This document shows, piece by piece, positions 1-7,992 of a stretch of DNA of 54,118 bases. The DNA lies in the NCBI RefSeq assembly GCF_014145225.1, contig NZ_JABVCQ010000023.1:1-54118 (forward strand), read 5' to 3'. The DNA is from Thiospirillum jenense (GTDB taxonomy: Bacteria; Pseudomonadota; Gammaproteobacteria; Chromatiales; Chromatiaceae). A model generated the notes under the pieces. It was not told the origin of the DNA. It saw nothing but the letters and a program-made list of their open reading frames with translations, and did no database searches. Position 1 is the first letter of the stretch. Every line of letters begins with the position of its first letter. A program made the translations under genes and the position numbers.

Positions 1-690
1 GGGGACGGGTGGTAATTCAAGCGAGTCAATTGGTTGATTAGTCGGCAATGATTGCGGTTGACGTGCGGGAATTGGCGGTAATTCAAGCGACTCAATTGGT
101 TGATTAGTTGGCAATGACTGCGTTTGACGAGTTGGAATGGGCGGTAATTCAGGCAAGTCAATTGGTTGATTAGTTGGCAATGATTGCGTTTGACGAACTG
201 GAATAGGCGGTAATTCAGGCAAATCGGATGAATTGACTTGTTGGTCAGTTGATTGACGGGCAGGAATTGAGTTTAATTCAGAACGCTGAGTTGCAGGGCG
301 CGCTCTTTGCGAAATTGGTGAATTATAACCGACCGCCGCGTATTGCTGAACTAAATGCGCGGAGGCACCTTTAGCAGCAATTTGTAATGGCGGTAGCGGG
401 GGAATTGGTTGAGGCGGTGGCGATGCAGTTAATTGCACCCGCATTGGCGGCGACCATTCACCGTGACCATCCGCCGGACGCAAGCGTACTAATGCCTCAT
501 GCCCAGCGCCCAACGGTCGCACTTGCGCCTCCAAACGCATTCCCGGCGTCAATTGCAAAGCGGTTGGAGATGATTCAACTGGCGGCGGCGTTGGTGTCGT
601 GACCGCTTGCCCACGCTCAATTAACGTTCCGCGCCCCGTCTCGGTACGCAGCGACACCGGCGACAATTGAGGCGGAACAATTTCTTTCAT
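1..690 (-). CDS. FliK-like flagellar hook-length control protein (N-terminal part, runs off window)
   Basis: An open frame reads leftward from an ATG at 690 to the window edge without a stop, giving 230 residues. Residues about 40-75 contain the stretch LTPGMRLEAQVRPLGAG, which resembles N-terminal regions of FliK-type proteins. FliK is the secreted ruler that sets hook length and switches export specificity. The rest is Pro/Gln-rich low-complexity sequence, including 22-residue repeats (QSLPTNQPI..LELPPIP type), as expected of a FliK linker. It follows flgN, flgM and flgA on the same strand, which supports a flagellar role. The C-terminal FliK domain lies outside the window, so the assignment rests on context and the N-terminal motif. 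No strong ribosome binding site is visible before the ATG. Confidence 0.55.
   Translation of the reverse strand, partial: MKEIVPPQLSPVSLRTETGRGTLIERGQAVTTPTPPPVESSPTALQLTPGMRLEAQVRPLGAGHEALVRLRPADGHGEWSPPMRVQLTASPPPQPIPPLPPLQIAAKGASAHLVQQYAAVGYNSPISQRARPATQRSELNSIPARQSTDQQVNSSDLPELPPIPVRQTQSLPTNQPIDLPELPPIPTRQTQSLPTNQPIESLELPPIPARQPQSLPTNQPIDSLELPPVP
30..227 (-). repeat. Three in-frame 66-bp tandem repeats in the FliK-like gene
   Basis: Units begin at 30, 96 and 162, each 66 bp, and differ at only a few positions. They encode a 22-residue unit of the form RQTQSLPTNQPIDLPELPPI. A more degenerate fourth copy lies just upstream in the reading direction, about 228-293. The period is a multiple of three, so copy-number change would lengthen or shorten the linker without a frameshift. 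More copies may lie beyond the left edge. Confidence 0.9.
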
Positions 691-749
691 AGCAGTTTTA
701 TCTAATGCGTTATATAGCCCTCATGCCATAATAACCGATTTAAGGTCAT

Positions 750-1241
750 TTAAGCACGACTGAGCGTGCGGCGTTGCACCGTGATCGGCGTAGTCTGTCC
801 TTTAGGCGTATAAACACCACCATTGCCATCATCACCCCGCAATAATTGAATGGTTGTAGCGACGCGCTGGCGGTGGCGTTCAATTAACCGGGCATTGGTT
901 TTATTCATTAAATCACAGCGCACGATCACCTGCCGCAAGCTATTCCACTGGGTTATTAACGTGCGAGTGCTATCATCCAATGCTGTTAAAAACACATCCA
1001 ACCCTTGCGGCGTAAAGGCTTGACCGCTATTTTCAACCTGCTGCCGTTGTAATTGGGTTTCTTGTTCCAACCGCATCACAATTCCTTTTTTAGCGGCGAC
1101 CACCTGTTGCAATAGATCAGCATCACGACGTTCAATCGCACTGGTTTCTTCGGCTAATGCGTTTTCTAATTGCAGCGCCAGCGCGATGGAACGCTCCAAT
1201 GACATATAAAACGGATGCTGTTTATCCATCATTTCGATCAC
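750..1241 (-). CDS. flgN: FlgN-type flagellar export chaperone
   Basis: This 163-residue, mainly helical protein contains Leu/Gln/Glu-rich helices and a region around RDADLLQQVVAAKKGIVMRLEQ typical of FlgN. FlgN chaperones the hook-filament junction proteins FlgK and FlgL to the flagellar type III export gate in the cytoplasm. It lies 3' of flgM on the same strand, the usual flgA-flgM-flgN order in gammaproteobacteria. Translation could begin at the first Met or at the MDKQHPF Met four residues later. Sequence conservation in this family is low, so position contributes strongly to the call. Confidence 0.8.
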   Translation of the reverse strand: MIEMMDKQHPFYMSLERSIALALQLENALAEETSAIERRDADLLQQVVAAKKGIVMRLEQETQLQRQQVENSGQAFTPQGLDVFLTALDDSTRTLITQWNSLRQVIVRCDLMNKTNARLIERHRQRVATTIQLLRGDDGNGGVYTPKGQTTPITVQRRTLSRA

Positions 1242-1323
1242 TCACCTACATAATAAACGCCGCGGCACCAATCGCCCGGAAGCGATCCGTTTTGCGTATT
1301 CAATACGCCGTTGGTTTTCACGC

Positions 1324-1596
1324 TCAACCAAAACATTCGGCGTCAATAATCTTGCCAGCCAAGCGCTGATAATCAATACTATAACGCCCTTCAGCAAGCG
1401 CCGTTTTTAATTCGCGCACCCGATCATGATTAAATGGCGCCTTATTGGTGGCGTGGGTGCTAGAAGTCAGCGTCACCGATTCGTCACTCGCCCGCGCTGT
1501 GTGCGTTACTGCCACAGTAGATGGTGACGACAATTTGGCGACCTTGACCAGTTTATCCGCGATAAATGTTTTGCCAGATGACGGTTTAATGTCCAT
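1324..1596 (-). CDS. flgM: Anti-sigma-28 factor FlgM
   Basis: FlgM holds the flagellar sigma factor FliA (sigma-28) inactive until the hook is complete, when FlgM is exported. The predicted 90-residue protein begins MDIKPSSGK and ends in a helical region (NHDRVRELKTALAEGRYSIDYQRLAGKII) that matches the conserved sigma-28 binding part, with the hallmark VRELKxALxxGxYxID pattern. I chose the ATG at 1596 over the longest frame (to 1674) because an AAGGA ribosome binding site lies about 8 nt upstream and the MDIK start is typical of the family. It sits between flgA and flgN. Confidence 0.9.
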   Translation of the reverse strand: MDIKPSSGKTFIADKLVKVAKLSSPSTVAVTHTARASDESVTLTSSTHATNKAPFNHDRVRELKTALAEGRYSIDYQRLAGKIIDAECFG

Positions 1597-1750
1597 AGGA
1601 ATTGTCCTTAAACAAATAGCAATGCGAATTGAATCACTCGGTGCTTTGAATGAGTTATCGGCATTTCTGCGCAAAACTTGAAATGTGATGTTACACAGCG
1701 CGACTGGTTGCAGCCAGAATTATCTATTAAAACAACATCATACCTGATTA

Positions 1751-2491
1751 TCATTGTGCCACCTCGATGATCCCATCAGCAATAATCACGCCCTCCACCA
1801 CCCGCCGACTCGACTGGTTGCGCGCCTGAATTCGTTGCCCCAAACTGCCGTCAGCCAGCGCCTCGCCCTGCATGTCAACATGTACCCCCCCCGCCCCAGC
1901 GCGCAACGTCACCAATTGCCCGCGTTTAATTAACAGCGGCGGCATCAATTGCCCACTATTTAACACCTGCCCCGGCACTAACACCCGCTTGGTTTGCAAA
2001 CCCAATACCGCGCTAGGCGTATCAAAATAACCATTTGGCAACACCGAAACATCGCGTTGTTCTAATTGAACATCGGCGGCGGTGATGCGCTGTGACCGCG
2101 CCAATGGCCGCGCCACCACCAACACCTGACCAAAAATCGTCACGCGACTCGGCACAAACACCGACCAGCGCGTCGGCTCGGTACAAAATACGCGCACACT
2201 GACATTGCCGCCGCGTTTGTGACTCCCCGGCGCCAATTCCGCCCGCACCGCGTGGTCACATTGGGCAAATTGCAACCGCGCATCCAGCGGATCAACCTCG
2301 ACCTGCACCGTGTGATTCGGGTAACGGCGCTGCATCTCATCGGCTAAAAACGTGCGCGCCGTTCTGGCAATATTGTCAGTAGATTCAAACACTTGTGCCG
2401 TACTGGTGTGACATAGACACGCCAGCAAACACGCCATACCAAAGGTGCGCCATCGCCAGGCGCGTTGACTAAAACTGATACGCATTAACAT
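1751..2491 (-). CDS. flgA: Flagellar P-ring assembly chaperone FlgA
   Basis: FlgA is a periplasmic chaperone for assembly of the P-ring (FlgI) of the flagellar basal body. The start was placed at 2491 (or 2485), giving about 246 residues with a Sec signal peptide (hydrophobic GMACLLACLCHTSTAQ). The longer frame to 2638 adds an unlikely leader. The C-terminal SAF-like domain is recognisable from RSQRITAADVQLEQRDVS, the PGQVL motif, and the conserved ending IKRGQLVTLRAGAGGVHVDM...GQRIQARNQSSRRVVEGVI. It heads the flgA-flgM-flgN set and is divergent from phoB. Confidence 0.9.
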   Translation of the reverse strand: MLMRISFSQRAWRWRTFGMACLLACLCHTSTAQVFESTDNIARTARTFLADEMQRRYPNHTVQVEVDPLDARLQFAQCDHAVRAELAPGSHKRGGNVSVRVFCTEPTRWSVFVPSRVTIFGQVLVVARPLARSQRITAADVQLEQRDVSVLPNGYFDTPSAVLGLQTKRVLVPGQVLNSGQLMPPLLIKRGQLVTLRAGAGGVHVDMQGEALADGSLGQRIQARNQSSRRVVEGVIIADGIIEVAQ

Positions 2492-2702
2492 TATTGGGCG
2501 CCATAAAGCTGACAGGTGATTGCAATTGACTGCTCTTGCAAAATAAATGCCACAGGTAACAACAAGGCAATTATCAACGCGCAAACTACTCAACACTTTA
2601 TTAGTCATTAGATCGTAACCTTGCCGACATACACTCATGGTTTATTTCAACAGGCTGCTGGCGCTAATCGCCCAAGCACCGTCATAATTGAATGATACCA
2701 TT

Positions 2703-3383
2703 ATGCCAAATGTATTAATCGTTGAAGATGAACCAGACATTCGTGAATTGATTCGGTTTACATTAGAAGGCGCGGGTTTTTATGTCCGCGAAGCCGGTCA
2801 TGCCGACGAAGCACGCAAACAACTACATGATGAAATTGACCTGATTTTATTAGACTGGATGCTGCCCGGCCGCTCCGGCTTAGAATTGGCTGTTCAATTA
2901 AAACAAAACCCCAAAACCAAAACCATTCCAATTATTATGATTAGTGCGCGAGGCGAAGAAGAAGATCGCGTCAAAGGATTAGACACCGGCGCAGATGATT
3001 ACATTGCTAAACCCTTTTCACCGCGTGAAATGGTCGCCCGCATTCATGCCGTCTTACGCCGCAGCAAACCAGAAAATAGTGAAGATCAAATAGAAATCGC
3101 CGGCTTGCGCATCGATCATATTAGTCACCGCGTCAGCGCCAATGGCCGACCCGTTGAAATCGCACCCACCGAATACCGTCTATTACACTTTTTTATGACC
3201 CACGCTGACCGCGCCTTTAGCCGTTCACAATTACTCGATCAAGTATGGGGTAATCAAGTCTATGTCGAAGAGCGCACCGTTGATGTGCATATTCGGCGCT
3301 TACGCAAAGCATTAGAACAGAGCGGACATCATGGTTTATTACAAACCGTGCGCGGCCTCGGCTACCGCTTTTCAGACCGATAA
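2703..3383 (+). CDS. phoB: Phosphate regulon response regulator PhoB
   Basis: PhoB is the DNA-binding response regulator activated by PhoR under phosphate limitation. The N-terminal receiver domain has acidic residues E8-D9, phosphoacceptor D51 ([10 protein letters not shown]), S81 and K103. The C-terminal winged helix carries [20 protein letters not shown] and ends [13 protein letters not shown]...VRGLGYRFS, very close to E. coli PhoB. The ATG at 2703 aligns with the usual PhoB start; an in-frame TTG at 2688 would add five residues. phoR follows 4 nt after the stop, so the two are surely cotranscribed. Confidence 0.95.
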   Translation: MPNVLIVEDEPDIRELIRFTLEGAGFYVREAGHADEARKQLHDEIDLILLDWMLPGRSGLELAVQLKQNPKTKTIPIIMISARGEEEDRVKGLDTGADDYIAKPFSPREMVARIHAVLRRSKPENSEDQIEIAGLRIDHISHRVSANGRPVEIAPTEYRLLHFFMTHADRAFSRSQLLDQVWGNQVYVEERTVDVHIRRLRKALEQSGHHGLLQTVRGLGYRFSDR

Positions 3384-3387
3384 CAAA

Positions 3388-4779
3388 ATGGATAACGTTT
3401 GGCGACCAACCCAATTACGCCGGGTCACTGATGCGCACCAATTGATACAAATGATAACCCACCGCATTCAGCAGACTCATTGGTTTTTTGAATTGATTCT
3501 CATTGGCGCAATCGTATTAGTCACCGCGCTGTTATATCTAATTGGCTTCACAGTTGCAACTGCTGTATTATTCGCTCTGCTACCCTATTTGATTCGCCAT
3601 TTATTATTACTGGGACAACTCACCCGGTTAATTCGCCAACATCACCGTTTAATTCCGCCATTTCCACTCGGGCTATGGGGCGACATTTATCGCGCTATTG
3701 CACATTATCAACAACGCGCCCGCAAAGGACGCAAACGGCAATTGCGGTTTAGTCGGCGCTTCCGCGAGGCGGCGCACTCTTTACCTGACGCGCTCATTGT
3801 CTTAGATAAAGTCAAAAGAATTGAATGGGCAAATCCCGCGGCGGCAGCGTTAATGGGTATTCTCATGCCCGCCGATCAAGGGCGTTATTTCACCGACATC
3901 GTCCATTCACTCCCCCTGCGCAATTATCTCTTAAATGGTGATGATACGCGCCCAATTGAACTCATCCCCGAGCATAATCAATCACTCATTCTCTCCGTGC
4001 GCGTCACCCCTTTTGGCGAAAGACGCAAACAATGTTTAGTGGTGGGGCGGGATATTACCAAAGTGTTTCATCTGAATTTAATTCACCGCGACTTTGTCGC
4101 CAATGCCTCACACGAATTGCGCACACCATTAACAGTCATTGCAGGATTTTTAGAAAATCTGAGTGAATCTACACTCACCCCCGACAGCCACCAGCGGCCA
4201 CTTAATTTAATGCGCAATCAAGCAGAACGGATGCAGACCATTATTGAAGACCTGCTAACTTTATCACGATTGGAATTAGAAGAACATGCCAGCGAAATGA
4301 CCACAGTGGCAGTCGCTGATGAAGTAGAATTGATTGTCATAGAGGCGCGGGCATTAAGCGGCGATCAACATCTATTCGTTCTTAATCTGGATACACAATT
4401 AGAACTAATTGGCAATCAACGCGAATTGCACAGTGCCTTGTCTAATCTGATTTTTAATGCCGTCAAACATACCCCACTGCACACCGTTATTACGATCAAT
4501 TGGCATGAAGATGAACAGGGCGCTTGTTTTCGCGTCACGGATAATGGCCCCGGCATTGCCGCCGAACATTTACCGCGTTTGAGTGAACGCTTTTACCGCG
4601 TGGATAAAGCCCGCTCCCGCGCATCAGGTGGCACAGGATTGGGATTAGCCATTGTTAAACACATTTTACATCGCCATGAAGCCCAATTTTCTATTGCCAG
4701 TGAACTTGGCGTTGGCAGCAGTTTTACCTGTCATTTCCCTGCCGTTAGTTGCCTGCATCATTCACCCACTTGCCAGTGA
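3388..4779 (+). CDS. phoR: Phosphate regulon sensor histidine kinase PhoR
   Basis: PhoR phosphorylates PhoB when phosphate is scarce. From the ATG at 3388 the protein has 463 residues. A hydrophobic pair of membrane segments lies at about 32-78. A PAS-like region at about 126-225 follows a basic linker. The HisKA H-box NASHELRTPLTV has H242, followed by the N-box (N357), DNGPGI (385-390) and the G2 box GGTGLGLAIVKH. The start was placed just after the phoB stop; the longer frame overlaps phoB by more than 50 nt. The short N-terminal membrane hairpin without a periplasmic sensor domain is typical of PhoR. Confidence 0.93.
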   Translation: MDNVWRPTQLRRVTDAHQLIQMITHRIQQTHWFFELILIGAIVLVTALLYLIGFTVATAVLFALLPYLIRHLLLLGQLTRLIRQHHRLIPPFPLGLWGDIYRAIAHYQQRARKGRKRQLRFSRRFREAAHSLPDALIVLDKVKRIEWANPAAAALMGILMPADQGRYFTDIVHSLPLRNYLLNGDDTRPIELIPEHNQSLILSVRVTPFGERRKQCLVVGRDITKVFHLNLIHRDFVANASHELRTPLTVIAGFLENLSESTLTPDSHQRPLNLMRNQAERMQTIIEDLLTLSRLELEEHASEMTTVAVADEVELIVIEARALSGDQHLFVLNLDTQLELIGNQRELHSALSNLIFNAVKHTPLHTVITINWHEDEQGACFRVTDNGPGIAAEHLPRLSERFYRVDKARSRASGGTGLGLAIVKHILHRHEAQFSIASELGVGSSFTCHFPAVSCLHHSPTCQ

Positions 4780-4840
4780 AATGCAAAACCAGCCAGCGGC
4801 TACTCATTGGTCAGCCGCCCAACTTTATTTGCCATTCGCA

Positions 4841-5755
4841 TTAGGATTCGTAACGTTTTTCCATTCCCGCCCCGCCGTGCCAATACCCATCACAGCCGCC
4901 AGTTGGCATGAATGATTCTAATGCTGCACTGGCCTCACTGGTCGTTTGCTCACCTATTAAACATTGGTGGAACACATCAATAATGTCTAACGTGTGTTCC
5001 GCTTGCGGTTGAATACGAATACTCTCTACCTGCAATTCACGCAGGCGTGGCAATTCGGATAGCAAATTGACAGTACGCGCTGATTGGGTTTGAATGCCAT
5101 TTAATACCAAAAAGCCTTGATTATCTTGCGTTGTTAATACCAATCCGTCGGGGTAATCAATACAACAATAATGGCAATCATCTTTTGGCAAATTACGCGC
5201 CCGCGCCGTAAAACAGCGTGCCGAATACGCTAATGGAATCCGCCCATACACCACCACTTCGGTTTCAATACCGGACGGGCGCAAGCGCTGCATGTCAGCT
5301 AAGGTTGCGGCAGTTAATTCAACCGGCAATACCCATCGCATTAAACCCTGCCGCGCTAATAAAGCAAGGGTGCGATCATTATAAACGTTGACACTATGCC
5401 CAACCACAAACGCTTGGCCGCGTAATAATTGCACCGCGCCCATGTCATTGGCTTCTACCCGATAGCGCCCATTATTGCAAATCTCGCGCAGGCGAATTAA
5501 CTCTGATTCAGCTTCTAATAACGCGAGCGTGGATAACACCACTTCTTTTCCCGCTGCTGTCAGGGTTTCGGCAATGGCTAACCAATCATCCAAGCGCAAT
5601 TCGTTACGTTTAGAACACACCGTTTCACCCAAATAAACGATGTCCACTGGTGCAGTGCTAATTTGAGTATAAAAGTCTTGAACGCGAGCGCGTGGCCAAT
5701 AATATGCAATTGGGCCGAGAGCGAGGCGTGGTTGGTGAGAAGCAACGTCTGTCAT
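4841..5755 (-). CDS. ubiV: Oxygen-independent ubiquinone biosynthesis protein UbiV
   Basis: UbiV is a U32-family Fe-S protein that with UbiU supports O2-independent hydroxylation of the ubiquinone ring. The 304-residue product aligns throughout with E. coli UbiV (YhbV), including IVYLGETVCSKR, LAYSARCFTAR and DDCHYCCIDYPDG. The four expected 4Fe-4S ligands are present as C47, C181, C194 and C198. It lies 28 bp downstream of ubiU on the same strand, so the heterodimer is encoded in one operon. Its presence suggests an organism that makes ubiquinone under anoxia. Confidence 0.94.
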   Translation of the reverse strand: MTDVASHQPRLALGPIAYYWPRARVQDFYTQISTAPVDIVYLGETVCSKRNELRLDDWLAIAETLTAAGKEVVLSTLALLEAESELIRLREICNNGRYRVEANDMGAVQLLRGQAFVVGHSVNVYNDRTLALLARQGLMRWVLPVELTAATLADMQRLRPSGIETEVVVYGRIPLAYSARCFTARARNLPKDDCHYCCIDYPDGLVLTTQDNQGFLVLNGIQTQSARTVNLLSELPRLRELQVESIRIQPQAEHTLDIIDVFHQCLIGEQTTSEASAALESFMPTGGCDGYWHGGAGMEKRYES

Positions 5756-5783
5756 AATAGCGTGTTTTATTTCCTAATGATAA

Positions 5784-6779
5784 TTATTGCCAGGGACGAT
5801 GATAGGCGCCAAGTGTGGTTTGCGCACCTTCTGAGACCTTGCCTAATTCGGCTGTCCATTCGGGACGGGGAGTGAAATGGGCGGGGTCGCGTTCAAAAGC
5901 ATCTAATGCAGCGCGCCAAATACGGGTGACTTGGCCGACATACACGGGGCTGCGTTGCCGACCTTCGATTTTAATTGCTTTGACACCAGCAGCTGCTAAT
6001 TCAGGTAATAACTCCATGACATTTAAACTGGTCGGTTCTTCAATCGCATGATAGGTGTTATTACCGACGCGGAAGGTGCCTTTGCATAGCGTTGGATAGC
6101 CAACATTTTCCCCTTTGGGATGGCGTTGAATTAACACACCGCCCAAGCGCGTATCTAAACCATTAGGCGTTTCAATCCATTCAACATGACTGGCAGGTGA
6201 ACAGGCGCCAAAGGTATTAGGTGAACGTCCGGTGGCATAGGATGACAGAATGCAGCGCCCTTCAACCATGACGCATAGGCTGCCAAATGCAAACACTTCT
6301 ATTTCAACTGGGCTGTTTTCAATGGTGTGACGCACCTGACTCATTGACAATACACGCGGCAAGACGGCGCGCTTAATGCCAAATAAATCGTGATAAAACC
6401 GCAAGGCTTCATAATTAGTTGCTGACCCTTGCACCGATAAGTGTAAATTGAGTTTAGGATGATGGGTACTGGCATATTCTAATACGCCTGGGTCAGCAGC
6501 TATGAGTGCATCAACACCTAATTCGGCCGCTTGATCCACTGCCGTTTGCCACCGTTTGAATCCATCCGGTTGCGGATAAGTATTTAACGCTAAAAAGACG
6601 CGCACCCGATGACGTCGGGCGTATTCAATGCCTTCGGCCATTTTAGCAGGCGTGAAGTTTAATCCCGCAAAATGCCGTGCATTGGTATCATCACGAAACC
6701 CAAAATAGACGGCATTGGCGCCATGATCCACTGCCGTTTTTAATGACGGTAAATTGCCCGCCGGGCAGACTAATTCCAT
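5784..6779 (-). CDS. ubiU: Oxygen-independent ubiquinone biosynthesis protein UbiU
   Basis: UbiU is the U32-family partner of UbiV and binds a 4Fe-4S cluster. The 331-residue product has the length of E. coli UbiU and near-identical blocks: MELVCPAGNLPSLK at the start, DDTNARHFAGLNF, VFAFGSLCVMVEGRC, GACSPASHVEW and the ending GAQTTLGAYHRPWQ. The start at 6779 is set by that alignment and by a strong GGAGGT ribosome binding site a few bases upstream; the longer frame to 6902 is rejected. It is first in the ubiU-ubiV pair. Confidence 0.95.
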   Translation of the reverse strand: MELVCPAGNLPSLKTAVDHGANAVYFGFRDDTNARHFAGLNFTPAKMAEGIEYARRHRVRVFLALNTYPQPDGFKRWQTAVDQAAELGVDALIAADPGVLEYASTHHPKLNLHLSVQGSATNYEALRFYHDLFGIKRAVLPRVLSMSQVRHTIENSPVEIEVFAFGSLCVMVEGRCILSSYATGRSPNTFGACSPASHVEWIETPNGLDTRLGGVLIQRHPKGENVGYPTLCKGTFRVGNNTYHAIEEPTSLNVMELLPELAAAGVKAIKIEGRQRSPVYVGQVTRIWRAALDAFERDPAHFTPRPEWTAELGKVSEGAQTTLGAYHRPWQ

Positions 6780-6852
6780 AATAACCTCCAGAGTTTTCAG
6801 ATGCAATTGGCGATGATAATTATCTAATGATTGGGCGCGGCGGCGGGTGTGA

Positions 6853-7929
6853 TTAGAAAAAATCCACTGAACTTGTGTATAGTTGCACTTGGCTTTTTTC
6901 AATCAATCCAGCGGCTAATAATTCGGCATAAAAATGACTACAATTCCGCCCATGTGTTTTAGCGTAATATAAGGCTTTATCCGCTTGGTCAACAACATTA
7001 GTGGCGCTATCTTGATCGAAAATTTGCACGGCACCAATGCTGACTGTGACCTGTCCTACGCCGGGAAACGAATGTTTTTCAATAGATTTGCGCGCCCGTT
7101 CTACAACAGATTGTGCATCATCTAAATGAAAGGTGCGAAAAATGACGACGAATTCTTCACCACCATAACGAAAAACGGGGTCTTCTTTACGAAAGATCGC
7201 TTCTAATAATCGTGCTAATAAAATTAACACCTCATCCCCGTACAAATGTCCCCAAGTGTCATTAACGTTTTTGAAATGATCGACGTCTAACAAACATAAC
7301 CAATAATAGCCTTCGTCATCGCGTCGTCGAATGCTGTTGTGGTTTTGATGCGTATGTTGCGTAAAACTAATGATGCGTTTGGTAATTTCTGCATCCAGCG
7401 TTTCACGATTAAATACATTCGTTAATTTGTCGCGTTGACTGTCTTCTAATAGGGCAAGATAATTAGAATAGATTCGCAGTAAACCATAGGTCAAACGTTG
7501 CGTTTCAAAACTTGGCTGCGCAGTTGCGTGTAATAAAACGCCATAGATTTCATCACGCTGATTGTATACTGGGTAAATGATGTTAATGAGCGACGATTCA
7601 TCTATGCGCCGCTCAATAACAACTTTGCTAATAATTGCATCAGAAATCGCTTCGAATAATTCTGGCGGTAAATGACGTTGACGCGGGCGGGCTTCAGAGA
7701 CAATTGCCCCCTTGCTGGCGTAGGCTAATAACGCTAATTCCAGTATGCCCTCAGTCATCATCACGCGGTAAAGTCGAAATTCCGCATCTATGAATAGTTC
7801 AGATAAGGTGGTAACGAGGCTGCGTTCGAGTAATTCACGATCTTGATAGCGCGTGATTTCAGCGAGTGAATCAACGATGCGAATCATACAGATTGAACGC
7901 TTTTCTTTACCGGGTTGATATGTTACCAC
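6853..7929 (-). CDS. Diguanylate cyclase (GGEEF domain)
   Basis: The 358-residue protein has an N-terminal GAF-like sensory region (about 15-160) and a C-terminal GGDEF domain (about 165-340) that makes cyclic di-GMP from GTP. The active-site motif is GGEEF at 256-260, with metal ligand D215 in LLDVDHFKNVND. An RxxD autoinhibitory I-site (R247-D250) stands exactly five residues before GGEEF, so product inhibition is expected. There is no signal peptide or membrane segment. The start shown is a GTG with an AGGTAGG sequence just upstream; an ATG at 7887 (MIRIVDSL) is the alternative. The gene is independent of ubiU, ending before its start. Confidence 0.88.
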   Translation of the reverse strand: MVTYQPGKEKRSICMIRIVDSLAEITRYQDRELLERSLVTTLSELFIDAEFRLYRVMMTEGILELALLAYASKGAIVSEARPRQRHLPPELFEAISDAIISKVVIERRIDESSLINIIYPVYNQRDEIYGVLLHATAQPSFETQRLTYGLLRIYSNYLALLEDSQRDKLTNVFNRETLDAEITKRIISFTQHTHQNHNSIRRRDDEGYYWLCLLDVDHFKNVNDTWGHLYGDEVLILLARLLEAIFRKEDPVFRYGGEEFVVIFRTFHLDDAQSVVERARKSIEKHSFPGVGQVTVSIGAVQIFDQDSATNVVDQADKALYYAKTHGRNCSHFYAELLAAGLIEKSQVQLYTSSVDFF

Positions 7930-7992
7930 TGCACCTACCTCGTATTAACAGACCAGTCATTTACATTACCGCATAACCTGTTAAATGTCGAA

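Noticed and set aside
4652-4915. Open frame spanning the phoR end and the ubiV end
   Set aside because: It reads in another frame through two well-supported genes.
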